From Luteimonas wenzhouensis (GTDB taxonomy: Bacteria > Pseudomonadota > Gammaproteobacteria > Xanthomonadales > Xanthomonadaceae): a DNA stretch of 64,000 nucleotides. Below are positions 20,756-29,668 of the stretch, piece after piece. The notes beneath the pieces were generated by a model. It ran no database searches. It worked only from the letters and a program-made list of their open reading frames with translations, and was not told where the DNA came from. The number at the start of each line of letters is the position of its first letter. Position 1 is the stretch's first letter. The position numbers and the translations under genes are program-made. Location: the NCBI RefSeq assembly GCF_007859305.1, contig NZ_VOHE01000001.1, positions 620,001 through 684,000 of the forward strand, given 5' to 3'.

Positions 20756-21297
20756 CCGCCCACGGCACCCTCGCCGGACCCGGCACCCTGCGCTTCCGCC
20801 GACGCCTGCCCGGTCCGCTCGAACGCGTCTGGAGCTACCTCGTCGATCCGGACAAGCGCCGCCTCTGGCTCGCCGGCGGACCGATGGACACGCGCCCGGG
20901 CGGTGCCGTGGAGCTGCATTTCCGCAATTCGGAACTGTCGCGCGGGGACGATCCACCCCCGGAGAAGTACCGCGAGGTCGGCAACGCCGGCACGGTGCGC
21001 GGCGAGATCCTGCGCTGCGAGCCGCCGCGCCTGCTGGCGTTCACCTGGGGCGGCGGGCCGGACGCCGGCGAGCCGCCCTCGGACGTCACCATCGAACTGG
21101 AACCCGACGGCGACGAGGTGCTGCTCACCCTCACCCACCGCCGCCTGGCCCCGGGTCCGCAGACGCTCAGCGTCGCCGGTGGCTGGCACACCCACCTCGA
21201 CATCCTCGGTGACGTGTTGCGCGGCGACCAGCCGCGTCCGTTCTGGCGCACCCACACGCGGATCGAAGCCCAGTACGCGGCGCGCGGCCTGGGGTGA
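20752..21297 (+). CDS. SRPBCC/AHSA1-domain protein
   Basis: A 181-residue START-like (AHSA1) protein that should form a hydrophobic ligand pocket. Visible are LRFRRRLPGPLERVWSYLVD at the N-terminus, the PGGAVELHF strand, the PRLLAFTWGGG motif and the terminal GGWHTHLDIL helix. Such genes usually follow an ArsR regulator, as here (4-nt overlap), but their substrates are mostly unknown. The protein has no signal peptide and is likely cytoplasmic. Confidence 0.85.
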   Translation: MTAHGTLAGPGTLRFRRRLPGPLERVWSYLVDPDKRRLWLAGGPMDTRPGGAVELHFRNSELSRGDDPPPEKYREVGNAGTVRGEILRCEPPRLLAFTWGGGPDAGEPPSDVTIELEPDGDEVLLTLTHRRLAPGPQTLSVAGGWHTHLDILGDVLRGDQPRPFWRTHTRIEAQYAARGLG

Positions 21298-21500
21298 CGA
21301 TGCGCATGCGCGCTGCCGTCGGCTGCATCGCCGGCGCCGGCGCGACTGCATTGCACTAGACTGTCCCGCGTTCCACGCCCGGCGGCATGGCGAGAGTTGC
21401 CATCCATGCCCATCCGGCTGGCAGTGTCCACCGTCGTGCCAGCGCCGGGCACCCGACCTGCACACCAGGCCAGGGAGTTGTCGCGTCCATCGAAGCAGGT
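21298..21500. other. Intergenic region between the SRPBCC gene and the rnpB 3' end
   Basis: About 200 bp between convergent transcripts. It contains small GC-rich inverted repeats such as GCCGGCGCCGGC but no T-tailed hairpin and no supported coding sequence. Confidence 0.4.
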
Positions 21501-21873
21501 GGCGGAGCCGGCCTGTAAGCCGGGTTCTGTCGTGGACAGCCATTCGTCTGGGCGCACCGTCACCGGTGCGCTCGAGCAACCTACCCGGAGGCACCGCGGG
21601 CCGCGGCATCGCCTCCCTATTTGGTCTTGCTCCCGGTGGGGTTTGCCGTGCCGGCCTGTTGCCAGGCTCGCGGTGCGCTCTTACCGCACCATTTCACCCT
21701 TGCCCGCACCCTGCCATCCGAAGACGACCGGGCCGCTGGCGGTATCTTTCTGTTGCACTTTCCGTCGGCTCGCGCCGCCCAGGCGTTACCTGGCACCGTG
21801 CCCTGTGGAGCCCGGACTTTCCTCGGCGCCTTCCCCGGAGGGAGGGCGACGCGGCTGCCCGGCCGGCTCCGCC
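21501..21873 (-). ncRNA. rnpB: RNase P RNA component (bacterial class A)
   Basis: The catalytic RNA that trims the 5' leader of tRNA precursors. On the reverse strand the 5' end GGCGGAGCCGGCC (21873-21861) pairs perfectly with the 3' end GGCCGGCUCCGCC (21513-21501) as helix P1. Near the 5' end is GAGGAAAGUCCGGGCUCC, the near-invariant CR-I segment, and near the 3' end ACAGAACCCGGCUUACAGG, the CR-V segment. The length of about 373 nt is normal for type A. Ends are set from helix P1 and could differ by a few bases. A GACAAT about 7 nt before the 5' end could be the -10. Confidence 0.95.
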
Positions 21874-21995
21874 GACGCCATTGTCGCACGGCGCCGGCCG
21901 CCGCACTCCGGCCATCCGGGGTTCAGCATAGTGAAGGCTTTGTGCAGGCAGGCCGTTCTATCCTCGAACGCCGCCCGCAACCGACCCTGCTGCCG

Positions 21996-23930
21996 ATGAC
22001 GTCGCCCCCGCGTCAAGGCCGGCTGCGCAGCCTGTTCGCGCACCACGGCCGCCTCCTGTTCCTCGCCGGGCTCGCGCTCGCCTACTGGATCGCCCTCGCC
22101 GGCTTCGCCCTGCCGGACGGCGAGCGCACCGGCCGCATCTTGGTCCGGTTAGCCGGCAGCATCGTGGAACTCTGGTTCACCGGCCTGCTGCTGGCCGGCT
22201 GCATGCGCATGGCCGCGCGCGGCCGGGCACGTCCGGCGTGGCTCGCGCTGTGCTGGGCGATCTCGGGCCTCGCCTGCGCCGGCTACCTGGTCCAGGCGTA
22301 CTCGCTGCACATCTCGGGCAACTTCCTGACCGCGCTGGCGCTGCAGAACGGCGACTCGGCGCAGTTCCTCCTGTCGAAGCGGTTGATGCTCGCGGCCGCG
22401 CTGGCGCTGCTGTGGTGGCTTGCGTTCTGCTGGTCGACGCTGCTGCCGCGTCCCGCGCATGGGGCGCGCCCGCTCAACGGCGAGTGGCTGCGCCGCGGGG
22501 CGTACGCCGGCAGCCTCGGCGTCGCCATGCTGCTCGTGGCCTACCTGGCCACCCTGCAGCGCAAGGCGCCGGCACTGGAGCCCGGGTTCCGGCAGGCGCC
22601 GCTGGCCGCGCTCGCGATCGCGGGTTACGACGCCTCGCGGGCCGTCCCCGACGCGCCGTCCGGGGCAGTGGCGGTGGACGTCGGAGCGTGCTTCCCGTGG
22701 CCGGCCCGGCACGAGGATTTTCCGTTCCAGAAGAACGAGATCTACCGCGAACGGCTGGCACGCGCGCCCGACGCGCCGCCGGGACGGCCGAACATGATCG
22801 TGCTGATGTCCGAAGGCGTGTCGGCACGCATGCTCGGCGCCTACGGCGGCGAGTACCCGGGCCTCACGCCGAACTTCGACCGCGTCGCCGCCGAGTCGAT
22901 GCGGGTGGACAACTACTTCAACCACACCGCGGCCACCTATCGCGGCGTCGGCGGGCAGATGGCCTCGGGATTCATGGCCTCCGGCGGCGCCGGGCAGAAC
23001 GGCTGGGAGCGCGTGCCCGACCCGAACGCACTGACCACGACCCGTCGGCAGACGGTCCCCGCGCTGCTCTCGGCCGCCGGCTGGCAGACCTATTTCCTGG
23101 CGCCGCATCCGGAAACCAAGCCGTTCATCGTGATGCTGCGCTCGATCGGGTTCAGCCAGGTGTATTCCCGCCACACCATCGGTTCCGACCTGCTCGGGCG
23201 CGAGCTGCCGCTGCGCGGGCGCACCGCCGCGATCGAGGACCAGAGCCTGTTCGAAGGCCTTCAGGCGCTGCTCGAACGGCGCCTTTCCAACGGCGAGGAC
23301 GCGCCGTTCTTCATCATGCTCTACAACATCGGCACCCACGCCATGATCCCGCCGGGACCGGTGCGGTACCCGGGGCACGACAACCCGGTGCTGGACAAGC
23401 TGCACAACTACGACGCGGCGTTCGGGCAATTCCTGGACTGGTTCGACCGCAGCCCGTACGCGCGCAACACGATCCTCGTCGTCACCGCCGACCATTCCAC
23501 CTACCCGGAGCCGGCATACCGCAAGGTCGCCGGCAGCGACTTCCGCCCATTCTTCGTCGACCGCATCCCGCTGCTGGTGCGCGACCCGTTCCATCGCCTG
23601 CCGGCCACGCTCGACGCCGACGGCCGCAACTCGCTCGACCTCGCCCCGACCCTGCTGCAGCTGCTGGAGGCCCCACAGGCGCCGAACAGCTTCCTGGGCC
23701 GGTCGCTGTTCGAGCCGCGCTCGATGCCGCTGGGGATCGCGTGGACCGCGCCCGGGCGGTACTTCCTCACTACCCGCGAGGGCGTACGCAGCCACGGCCA
23801 GATCCCGCCCGAGCTGGCGTCGCAGTTCGGCTGCCACCAGGAGGTGCTGCGGCGCTACCTGCAAGCCGAAGCGGACGACCGGATCTTCGCGCCGGACCTG
23901 GCGACGGACACCGCGACCGGCCAGCGCTAG
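21996..23930 (+). CDS. Membrane-bound sulfatase/LTA-synthase-fold enzyme
   Basis: A 644-residue member of the alkaline phosphatase/sulfatase superfamily. It has about four to five N-terminal membrane helices (residues 15-190) followed by a periplasmic catalytic domain. Metal and nucleophile motifs are visible: NMIVLMSEGVSARMLGAYG, the candidate Thr nucleophile in NHTAATYRG, and the late metal-ligand motif VVTADHSTYPEP. This architecture is that of LtaS/OpgB-type phosphoglycerol transferases and EptA-like phosphoethanolamine transferases; the donor and acceptor cannot be read from the sequence. The ATG at 21996 is chosen because the upstream open frame runs through rnpB. It is transcribed divergently from rnpB. 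Confidence 0.82.
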   Translation: MTSPPRQGRLRSLFAHHGRLLFLAGLALAYWIALAGFALPDGERTGRILVRLAGSIVELWFTGLLLAGCMRMAARGRARPAWLALCWAISGLACAGYLVQAYSLHISGNFLTALALQNGDSAQFLLSKRLMLAAALALLWWLAFCWSTLLPRPAHGARPLNGEWLRRGAYAGSLGVAMLLVAYLATLQRKAPALEPGFRQAPLAALAIAGYDASRAVPDAPSGAVAVDVGACFPWPARHEDFPFQKNEIYRERLARAPDAPPGRPNMIVLMSEGVSARMLGAYGGEYPGLTPNFDRVAAESMRVDNYFNHTAATYRGVGGQMASGFMASGGAGQNGWERVPDPNALTTTRRQTVPALLSAAGWQTYFLAPHPETKPFIVMLRSIGFSQVYSRHTIGSDLLGRELPLRGRTAAIEDQSLFEGLQALLERRLSNGEDAPFFIMLYNIGTHAMIPPGPVRYPGHDNPVLDKLHNYDAAFGQFLDWFDRSPYARNTILVVTADHSTYPEPAYRKVAGSDFRPFFVDRIPLLVRDPFHRLPATLDADGRNSLDLAPTLLQLLEAPQAPNSFLGRSLFEPRSMPLGIAWTAPGRYFLTTREGVRSHGQIPPELASQFGCHQEVLRRYLQAEADDRIFAPDLATDTATGQR

Positions 23931-23939
23931 CCGCGCGCC

Positions 23940-24779
23940 TCAGCCGCCGTAAAGCGCCTTGCGCGGCGCGCCGGTGATCTCGGCGGCGAGCTTGGCCGCC
24001 AGCGACGGCCTGAGTTCGGCCGCCAGCAGCGCGTACACACGCCGGCCCTCGGCCAGGCGCGCGGCGCCATCCTCGCCGGCGCCCTCCACCACCACCACGA
24101 ACTCGCCCCTGCGCTGGTCGGCATCGCTGCCCACCCGCGCGACCAGCGCGTCGAGGGTGCCGTCGAGCACGGTCTCGAACAGCTTGGTCAGTTCCCGCGC
24201 CACCACGGCCCGGCGGTCGCCGCCGAACGCGGCCGCCGCGTCGGCCAGCATCGCGTGGATGCGGTGCGCGGACTCGTAGAAGATCAGCGTGCGCGGCTCG
24301 CCCGCCAGCGCCGCCAGCCATTCGCGGCGGGCCGCGGCCTTCGCCGGCGCGAACCCCTCGAACACGAAGCGGTCGCTGGGCAGCCCAGCCACGCTCAGCG
24401 CGGCGACCAGGGCGCAGGGACCGGGCACCGGACTGACCCGGATCCCCGCCTCGCGCGCGGCCCGCACCAGACGGAAGCCCGGGTCGCTCACCAGCGGGGT
24501 GCCGGCGTCGCTGACCAGCGCCAGCGACTCGCCCGCGCGCAGCCGCTCCACCAGCCGCGGCGCGAGCGCCTCCTCGTTGTGCTCGTGCAGCGCCAGCAGC
24601 GGCGTGGACACGCCGATCTGCGCCAGCAGCTGGCGGGTATGGCGGGTGTCCTCGGCGCAGATCGCCGCCACCGATCCCAGCACCTGGGCGGCGCGCGGCG
24701 AGAGGTCGCCCAGGTTGCCGATCGGCGTGGCCACCACGTGCAGCACGCCCGCGGCGGCCACCGCTGCCTTGGTCGACAT
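23940..24779 (-). CDS. rsmI: 16S rRNA (cytidine1402-2'-O)-methyltransferase
   Basis: Methylates the ribose of C1402, the same 16S residue that RsmH modifies on the base. The 279-residue tetrapyrrole-methylase-fold protein has VVATPIGNLGDLSPRA, AEDTRHTRQLL, LVSDAGTPLVSDPG, PGPCALVAAL and ARELTKLFET, all family signatures. The ATG at 24779 is chosen for its GGAGG ribosome-binding site; an in-frame ATG at 24821 would add 14 uncharacteristic residues. It is divergent from the lipoprotein gene that follows, the usual neighbour. Confidence 0.95.
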   Translation of the reverse strand: MSTKAAVAAAGVLHVVATPIGNLGDLSPRAAQVLGSVAAICAEDTRHTRQLLAQIGVSTPLLALHEHNEEALAPRLVERLRAGESLALVSDAGTPLVSDPGFRLVRAAREAGIRVSPVPGPCALVAALSVAGLPSDRFVFEGFAPAKAAARREWLAALAGEPRTLIFYESAHRIHAMLADAAAAFGGDRRAVVARELTKLFETVLDGTLDALVARVGSDADQRRGEFVVVVEGAGEDGAARLAEGRRVYALLAAELRPSLAAKLAAEITGAPRKALYGG

Positions 24780-24835
24780 CGTCCCTCCACGGACTGACGG
24801 TAGAATCGGGCCATTGTCCACCGTGGGGCCGGCAG

Positions 24836-25990
24836 ATGCGGCAGATGTCGAAATGGATGTTGGGCGCGGCCATGGCGGCCATGCTGGCGGGCTGCGCCTC
24901 GGTGCAGGTGGGCCCGCAGGTGGCGCCGGAGGCGCCCGCGCCGGTCGACACCCACTGGACCTTCGGCCCGGCGCCGGCCACCGCCGGCGGACCGCCGCAG
25001 CGGCTCGCCGTCCTGCTGCCGATGACCGGGCAGCTGGCCACCGCCGCCGCGTCGGTGCGCGACGGCCTGCTCGCCGGCTATTACGGCCACGGCGGCGCCA
25101 GGCCGGAACTGGTGTTCTACGACACGGGCGGGACGGTTTCGGGCGCGATCGCCGCGCGCGACCGCGCGGTCGCCGAAGGCGCCGACCAGATCCTGGGCCC
25201 GCTGGGCCGCGACGAAGTCTCGGCGCTGTTCGGTTCGCCGCAGCCGGTGCCGCTGCTGGCGCTCAACCGCGGCCATGGCGAGCCGCCCGAAAACGCCGCC
25301 GACTTCTCGCTCGCGCCCGAGGACGAAGGCGCCGCGATCGCGCAGCGGCTGCTGGCGCACAACGCGCGCCGGGTGCTGGTGCTGAGCAACGGCGACGACC
25401 ACGCCGTGCGCAGCGTCGAGACCCTCCGCACGGCGCTGGAGGCGGCCGGCGGCACGCTCGTGGCCACGATCGCGATCACCGGCGAGACCCCGGGCGACCA
25501 GACGCCGGCGCTGCGCGCGGCGGCCGGCAGCGAAGGCGGCGTGGACGCGGTGCTGATCGCGCTGCGCGGCAACGAGGCGCGGGTGGTGGTGCCGCAACTG
25601 TTCGCCGCCGGCCTCGGCAACCGGATCCGGCTCGCGACCTCGCAGCTGGGCCTGGGCACCGGCGATGCCGACAGCGACCGCGCCCTCGACGGAATCGTGT
25701 TCGTCAGCGAGCCCTGGACCACGTCCGGCCTGCCCGGGCTGCCCTCGCCGGCCACGCTGGCCGAGCAGTTGCCGACCGCCCGCGGCCCGGCCGCGCGGCT
25801 GTTCGCCTTCGGCCACGACGCCTGGCTGCTCAGCGCCCGCCTGCGCGAACTCGCCAGGCAGCCGGGCGCGACGGTCTCCGGCGCCACCGGCGAGCTGTCG
25901 CTGGCGCCCGACGGGCGCGTGCATCGGATTCCGGCCTGGGCCACCTTCAGCGGCGGCCTGGTCACGCCGGTGGCCGACCGCGGCCACTGA
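24836..25990 (+). CDS. LpoA-like penicillin-binding protein activator, outer-membrane lipoprotein
   Basis: A 384-residue lipoprotein with lipobox MLAGC (Cys20) and a C-terminal periplasmic-binding-protein-like fold (from about residue 53, [24 protein letters not shown]). E. coli LpoA, which stimulates PBP1a, has an extra N-terminal TPR domain of about 250 residues. Here only the C-terminal PBP-like half is present, so activation may work differently. The order rsmI-lpoA-yraN is conserved in gammaproteobacteria and supports the call. A second Met three residues in (24845) is an equally good start. A TAGAAT 30 bp upstream could be its -10. Confidence 0.85.
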   Translation: MRQMSKWMLGAAMAAMLAGCASVQVGPQVAPEAPAPVDTHWTFGPAPATAGGPPQRLAVLLPMTGQLATAAASVRDGLLAGYYGHGGARPELVFYDTGGTVSGAIAARDRAVAEGADQILGPLGRDEVSALFGSPQPVPLLALNRGHGEPPENAADFSLAPEDEGAAIAQRLLAHNARRVLVLSNGDDHAVRSVETLRTALEAAGGTLVATIAITGETPGDQTPALRAAAGSEGGVDAVLIALRGNEARVVVPQLFAAGLGNRIRLATSQLGLGTGDADSDRALDGIVFVSEPWTTSGLPGLPSPATLAEQLPTARGPAARLFAFGHDAWLLSARLRELARQPGATVSGATGELSLAPDGRVHRIPAWATFSGGLVTPVADRGH

Positions 25991-25991
25991 G

Positions 25992-26351
25992 GTGCGCGCC
26001 CGCGGCGCCGGCATCGAAGCGGCCGCGCGCGCCCACCTGTGCCGCGCCGGCCTGCGGCCGATCGCCGCCAACGCCACCGCGCGGGTGGGCGAGCTGGACC
26101 TGGTGATGCGCGACGGCGATACCGTGGTGTTCGTGGAGGTGCGCTACCGGCGCAGTGCGCGCTTCGGCGATGGCGCGGCCTCGATCGACGCGCGCAAGCG
26201 CCGCCGCCTGGTGCTGGCCGCGCGCCAGTTCCTCGCCCGCCGACGCGACCTGCAGGACGCGCCCTGCCGGTTCGACGTGGTCGACGCCAGCGGCGACCCC
26301 GACGCCCCCACGCTGCGCTGGCTGCGCGACGCATTCCGCGCCGACGACTGA
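25992..26351 (+). CDS. yraN: YraN/UPF0102 family endonuclease-fold protein
   Basis: A 119-residue protein with the restriction-endonuclease-like fold of UPF0102. Visible are a [21 protein letters not shown] segment with the Asp and Glu-x-Lys-like (EVRYR) site, and [18 protein letters not shown]. The start is a GTG one base after the lipoprotein stop; no ATG exists nearby. The role of the family is poorly known, probably DNA processing. Position after lpoA is the standard one. Confidence 0.9.
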   Translation: MRARGAGIEAAARAHLCRAGLRPIAANATARVGELDLVMRDGDTVVFVEVRYRRSARFGDGAASIDARKRRRLVLAARQFLARRRDLQDAPCRFDVVDASGDPDAPTLRWLRDAFRADD

Positions 26352-26364
26352 CCCGACTGCCGCG

Positions 26365-27543
26365 ATGCCCATCGATTTCGACCAGATCGACGAAGCCGGC
26401 CTGCGTGCCGCCGGCGGCCTGAAATGGACCGCCTTCCCCGACTGCATCGGCGCCTTCGTGGCCGAGATGGACTTCGGGCTCGCCCCGCCGGTGGCCGCGG
26501 CACTGCAGGAGGCGGTGGCGCGCGGGCGCACCGGCTACCCCACGCCGGCGCTGTCGCGCGAGCTGGCCCAGGCCTGCGCCGCCTGGCAGGCCGGCCGCTA
26601 CGGCTGGCAGGTCGATCCCTCGCGCATCCAGCCGGTGGGCGACGTGCTCGGCGCGCTGGAGATCATGCTCGCCCACTTCCTGCCGCGTGGCACCGCGGTG
26701 GTCCTGCCGACCCCGGCCTACATGCCGTTCCGCCCGCTGCTGGAGCTGCACGGCCACCGCGTGCTGGAAGTGCCGCACCTGCTGCAGGACGGGCGCTGGC
26801 GCATGGACCTGGCCGGCATCGACGCGGCGCTGGCCGGCGGCGCCGGGCTGGTGCTGCTGTGCAATCCGCAGAACCCGCTCGGATGCGTGTTCGAGGCGGA
26901 CGAGCTGCGGGCGCTGGCCGAGGTGGTGGAGCGGCATGGCGCGCGCGTGTTCTCCGACGAGATCCACGCGCCGCTGGTCTACCCGGGCGCGCGCCACGTG
27001 CCCTACGCCAGCGTGTCCGACGCCGCGGCCCGGCATTGCGTGGTGGCGGTCTCGCCTTCCAAAGGCTGGAACCTGGCCGGCCTCAAGTGCGCGCAGATGG
27101 TGCTGGGCAACGACCAGGACCTCGACCGCTGGCGGCGCATCGCCCTGGTGGCCGGGCACGGCGTGGCGGGACTGGGCATGATCGCCGCCACCGCGGCCTG
27201 GCGCGAGGGCGGCGCCTGGCTGGACGGCGTGCTGCGCTACCTCGACGGCAACCGCCAGCGCGTGTCGCGGTGGATGGCCACGCACCTGCCGGAGGCCAGG
27301 TTCGTCGCGCCGCAGGGCACCTACCTGGCCTGGCTCGACTGCCGCGCGCTGCCGCTCCCCGCAGGGACGACGGCCGCGGCGCTCTTCCGCCGCCGGGCCC
27401 GCGTGGCGCTGACCGACGGCCGCGAATGCGGCGAGGCCGGCGCGGGCCACGTGCGCCTGAACTTCGCCATGCCGCGGCCGGTGCTCGACGAGGCGCTGTC
27501 GCGCATGGCCGATGCCATCGCGACGCTTCGCGGCGGCGCCTGA
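26365..27543 (+). CDS. MalY/PatB-type PLP-dependent C-S lyase (aminotransferase class I/II fold)
   Basis: A 392-residue fold-type I PLP enzyme resembling cystathionine beta-lyase of the MalY/PatB group rather than a true transaminase. Seen are KWTAFPDCIGAFVAEMDF (the typical W..YP..V.P.WVAEMDF start), the PTPAYMPF segment, LLCNPQNPLG, VFSDEIHAPLVYPG, and the PLP lysine in SPSKGWNLAGLK. It would release thiol, pyruvate and ammonia from cystathionine or similar thioethers. It lies 13 bp behind yraN, probably in the same transcript. Confidence 0.87.
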   Translation: MPIDFDQIDEAGLRAAGGLKWTAFPDCIGAFVAEMDFGLAPPVAAALQEAVARGRTGYPTPALSRELAQACAAWQAGRYGWQVDPSRIQPVGDVLGALEIMLAHFLPRGTAVVLPTPAYMPFRPLLELHGHRVLEVPHLLQDGRWRMDLAGIDAALAGGAGLVLLCNPQNPLGCVFEADELRALAEVVERHGARVFSDEIHAPLVYPGARHVPYASVSDAAARHCVVAVSPSKGWNLAGLKCAQMVLGNDQDLDRWRRIALVAGHGVAGLGMIAATAAWREGGAWLDGVLRYLDGNRQRVSRWMATHLPEARFVAPQGTYLAWLDCRALPLPAGTTAAALFRRRARVALTDGRECGEAGAGHVRLNFAMPRPVLDEALSRMADAIATLRGGA

Positions 27544-27572
27544 TCACGGGAAGCGCCCAGCTGCACGGCTCC

Positions 27573-27643
27573 CTGTAGGAGCGGCTTCAGCCGCGACCTG
27601 CGCACGTGTCGATTCCTGGTCGCGGCTGAAGCCGCTCCTACAG
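27573..27643. repeat. REP pair (REPIN): perfect 26-bp inverted repeats
   Basis: Two identical 26-bp arms in opposite orientation (27573-27598 and 27618-27643, each starting CTGTAGGAGCGGC from its outer end) are separated by 19 bp. The GTAGGAGCGGCTTCAGCCGC core is a REP type known from Xanthomonas, Stenotrophomonas and Pseudomonas, mobilised by RAYT transposases. It lies between the converging C-S lyase and thiL genes and enters the thiL reading frame. Confidence 0.9.
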
Positions 27644-28603
27644 GAGGGGCGAAGGGTCCTGGAAGTGGCGGTAGCCCGGCACCGCCGGCGTCCACGCGCT
27701 GCCGTCTGGCCGCAGCGCGCGCACGCCCTGTCCGTCCTCGATCCGGCCGATGCGCGCCGCGGGCACGCCCGCGCCCGCGAGCGCCCGCGCGATCGCCTCG
27801 CGATGCTCCGGCGGCGCGGTGAAGCACAGTTCGTAGTCGTCGCCGCCGCAGGCCTGCCACGGCCAGCGCATCTCCGGACGGAAACGCGCCAGCGCCGGCG
27901 ACGCCGGCAGAGCCTCGAGTTCGACCACCGCGCCCACGCGGGAGGCGGTGCAGACGTGGCCGAGATCGGCCAGCAGGCCATCGGAGACGTCGATGCAGGC
28001 GGTGGCCAGCCCCGACAGCGCGCGTCCGGCGGCCACCCGCGGCTGCGGCCGGTCGAGCCGCGCGCGCAGCGCGCGGTCGACCGCGGCGCCGGCCTGCAGC
28101 GCGGCCAGCGCACCGGCCGCGTCGCCCGGCGTGCCGGTCACCCAGACGTCGTCGCCGACGCGTGCCCCGTCGCGGCGCAGCGCACGGCCCGGTTCGACGA
28201 ACCCATGCGCGGCCACGCACAGCGACAGCGGCCCGCGCGTGGTGTCGCCGCCGACCAGGGCCACGTCGTGCTCGCGGGCCAGGGCAAGGAACCCGTCAAG
28301 CAGGGCGTCGACCAGGCCGGCATCGCCCTCGGGCAGCGACAGCGACAGCGTGCACCAGGCAGGCCGGGCGCCCATCGCGGCGAGGTCGGACAGGTTCACC
28401 GCCAACGCCTTCCAGCCGATGTCGGCCGGCGCGGTGCCGTGCGGGAAGTGCACGCCGGCGTGCAGCGCGTCCATCGTCACCACCAGCTGCAGCCCCGGCG
28501 GCGGCTGCAGCAGCGCGGCATCGTCGCCGATGCCCAGGACCACATCGCCGCGCGCCGCGACGCGGGCGCGGATGCGGGCGATCAGGTCGAATTCCATCGC
28601 CAT
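27638..28603 (-). CDS. thiL: Thiamine-monophosphate kinase
   Basis: Phosphorylates thiamine monophosphate to the active cofactor thiamine diphosphate. The 321-residue PurM-like kinase has GDVVLGIGDDAALL, DALHAGVHF, the KALAVNLSDLAAMGA motif, GGDTTRG and DVSDGLLADLGH. Its last codons and TAG stop come from the REP element (CCTGTAG), so the end of the protein has been set by repeat insertion. It lies 25 bp behind nusB, the common ribH-nusB-thiL arrangement. Confidence 0.95.
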   Translation of the reverse strand: MAMEFDLIARIRARVAARGDVVLGIGDDAALLQPPPGLQLVVTMDALHAGVHFPHGTAPADIGWKALAVNLSDLAAMGARPAWCTLSLSLPEGDAGLVDALLDGFLALAREHDVALVGGDTTRGPLSLCVAAHGFVEPGRALRRDGARVGDDVWVTGTPGDAAGALAALQAGAAVDRALRARLDRPQPRVAAGRALSGLATACIDVSDGLLADLGHVCTASRVGAVVELEALPASPALARFRPEMRWPWQACGGDDYELCFTAPPEHREAIARALAGAGVPAARIGRIEDGQGVRALRPDGSAWTPAVPGYRHFQDPSPLL

Positions 28604-28628
28604 CGGCGGCCGTCGCGCGACGCCCCGG

Positions 28629-29090
28629 TCAGCCGCGCGCGGCCTGGACCTCGGTCGCGCGCCACTGCGCGGCGGCGCGGTCGAGCACCCCGTTGACGTA
28701 GGTATGGCCGTGCTCGGAGCCGAAGCGCTTGACCGTGCGCAAGGCCTCGTCGATCACCACCCGGAACGGCACGTCCAGGCGGTGGCGCAGCTCGTAGGCG
28801 GCGATGCGCAGCATGGCGCGCTCGATCGGGTCCACCTCCTCCACCGCGCGGTCGAGGAAGGGCTGCAGCGCCGCGTCGAGTTCGGCGCGGTGCTTGCCGA
28901 CGCCGCGCACCAGGTCCTCGAAGTACTCCAGGTCGGCCACTTCGTGCGCCTGCTCGTGGGCGAACTGGGCGATCGCGTTGCGCGCGTCCACGCCCGAGAG
29001 CTGCATCGCGTAAACCGCCTGCAGCGCGCGCCGGCGCGAGCGCGTGCGCGCCACCGGATCGACGCCGTCGCGACGCGGCCCGCGGCTCAC
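28629..29090 (-). CDS. nusB: Transcription antitermination protein NusB
   Basis: An all-helical RNA-binding protein that, with NusE (ribosomal protein S10), binds boxA in rRNA leaders and protects rRNA transcription from termination. The 153 residues contain [17 protein letters not shown] at the start and [29 protein letters not shown] plus FVNGVLD-like [10 protein letters not shown] at the end. A GTG start at 29090 overlaps the ribH stop (GTGA). Confidence 0.95.
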   Translation of the reverse strand: MSRGPRRDGVDPVARTRSRRRALQAVYAMQLSGVDARNAIAQFAHEQAHEVADLEYFEDLVRGVGKHRAELDAALQPFLDRAVEEVDPIERAMLRIAAYELRHRLDVPFRVVIDEALRTVKRFGSEHGHTYVNGVLDRAAAQWRATEVQAARG

Positions 29091-29554
29091 GCCAGCGTCT
29101 CCAGCAGGTGCGCCATCTCGATCGCCACCAGCGCGCACTCCTCGCCCTTGTTGCCGTGGCTGCCGCCGGCGCGCTTCTCGGCGTCCTCGTAGGAATCGAC
29201 CGCCAGCACGCCGTTGGCCACCGGCACCCCGTGGTCGAGCGCGACCCGCATCAGCGCCTGGCTGCAGCCGTCGGCCACCTGCTCGTAGTGACGGGTATCG
29301 CCGCGCACCACGCAGCCCACGGCGACGAGCGCGCGGTGCGCGCCGCGCACGGCGAGCTGGCGGGCCGCCAGCGGGATCTCCCAGGCGCCGGGCACGCGCA
29401 CCACGTCGATCGCGTCGGCGGCCACGCCGTGGTCGGCGAAGGCCTTGCGCGCGCCGGCCACCAGCGCATCGGTGATGCGCGGGTTCCAGCGGCTGGCGAT
29501 GATCGCGAAGCGCGCGCCTTCGGGGGCGCGCAGGTCGCCTTCGTAATGGCTCAT
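29087..29554 (-). CDS. ribH: 6,7-dimethyl-8-ribityllumazine synthase
   Basis: Condenses the RibB product (dihydroxybutanone phosphate) with the aminouracil from RibD to make the riboflavin precursor; forms an icosahedral or pentameric shell. The 155 residues include [48 protein letters not shown] (catalytic His) and [18 protein letters not shown]. It lies in the riboflavin operon, 114 bp behind ribB. Confidence 0.97.
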   Translation of the reverse strand: MSHYEGDLRAPEGARFAIIASRWNPRITDALVAGARKAFADHGVAADAIDVVRVPGAWEIPLAARQLAVRGAHRALVAVGCVVRGDTRHYEQVADGCSQALMRVALDHGVPVANGVLAVDSYEDAEKRAGGSHGNKGEECALVAIEMAHLLETLA

Positions 29555-29668
29555 GCCTTGGGGATATCCGGTCGGGAGACGGGAATTCTACCGTGCGGGC
29601 CGCGGCCCCGAAGGGCGATGGCGGCGGCCGGGGCGGATGCCCGGACACGGCAGGTCCGCGCGCGGGCG

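Noticed and set aside
21621..21995. N-terminal extension of the sulfatase-fold protein by 125 residues
   Set aside because: This part overlaps rnpB and lacks membrane or domain features. The membrane protein starts sensibly at the ATG at 21996.
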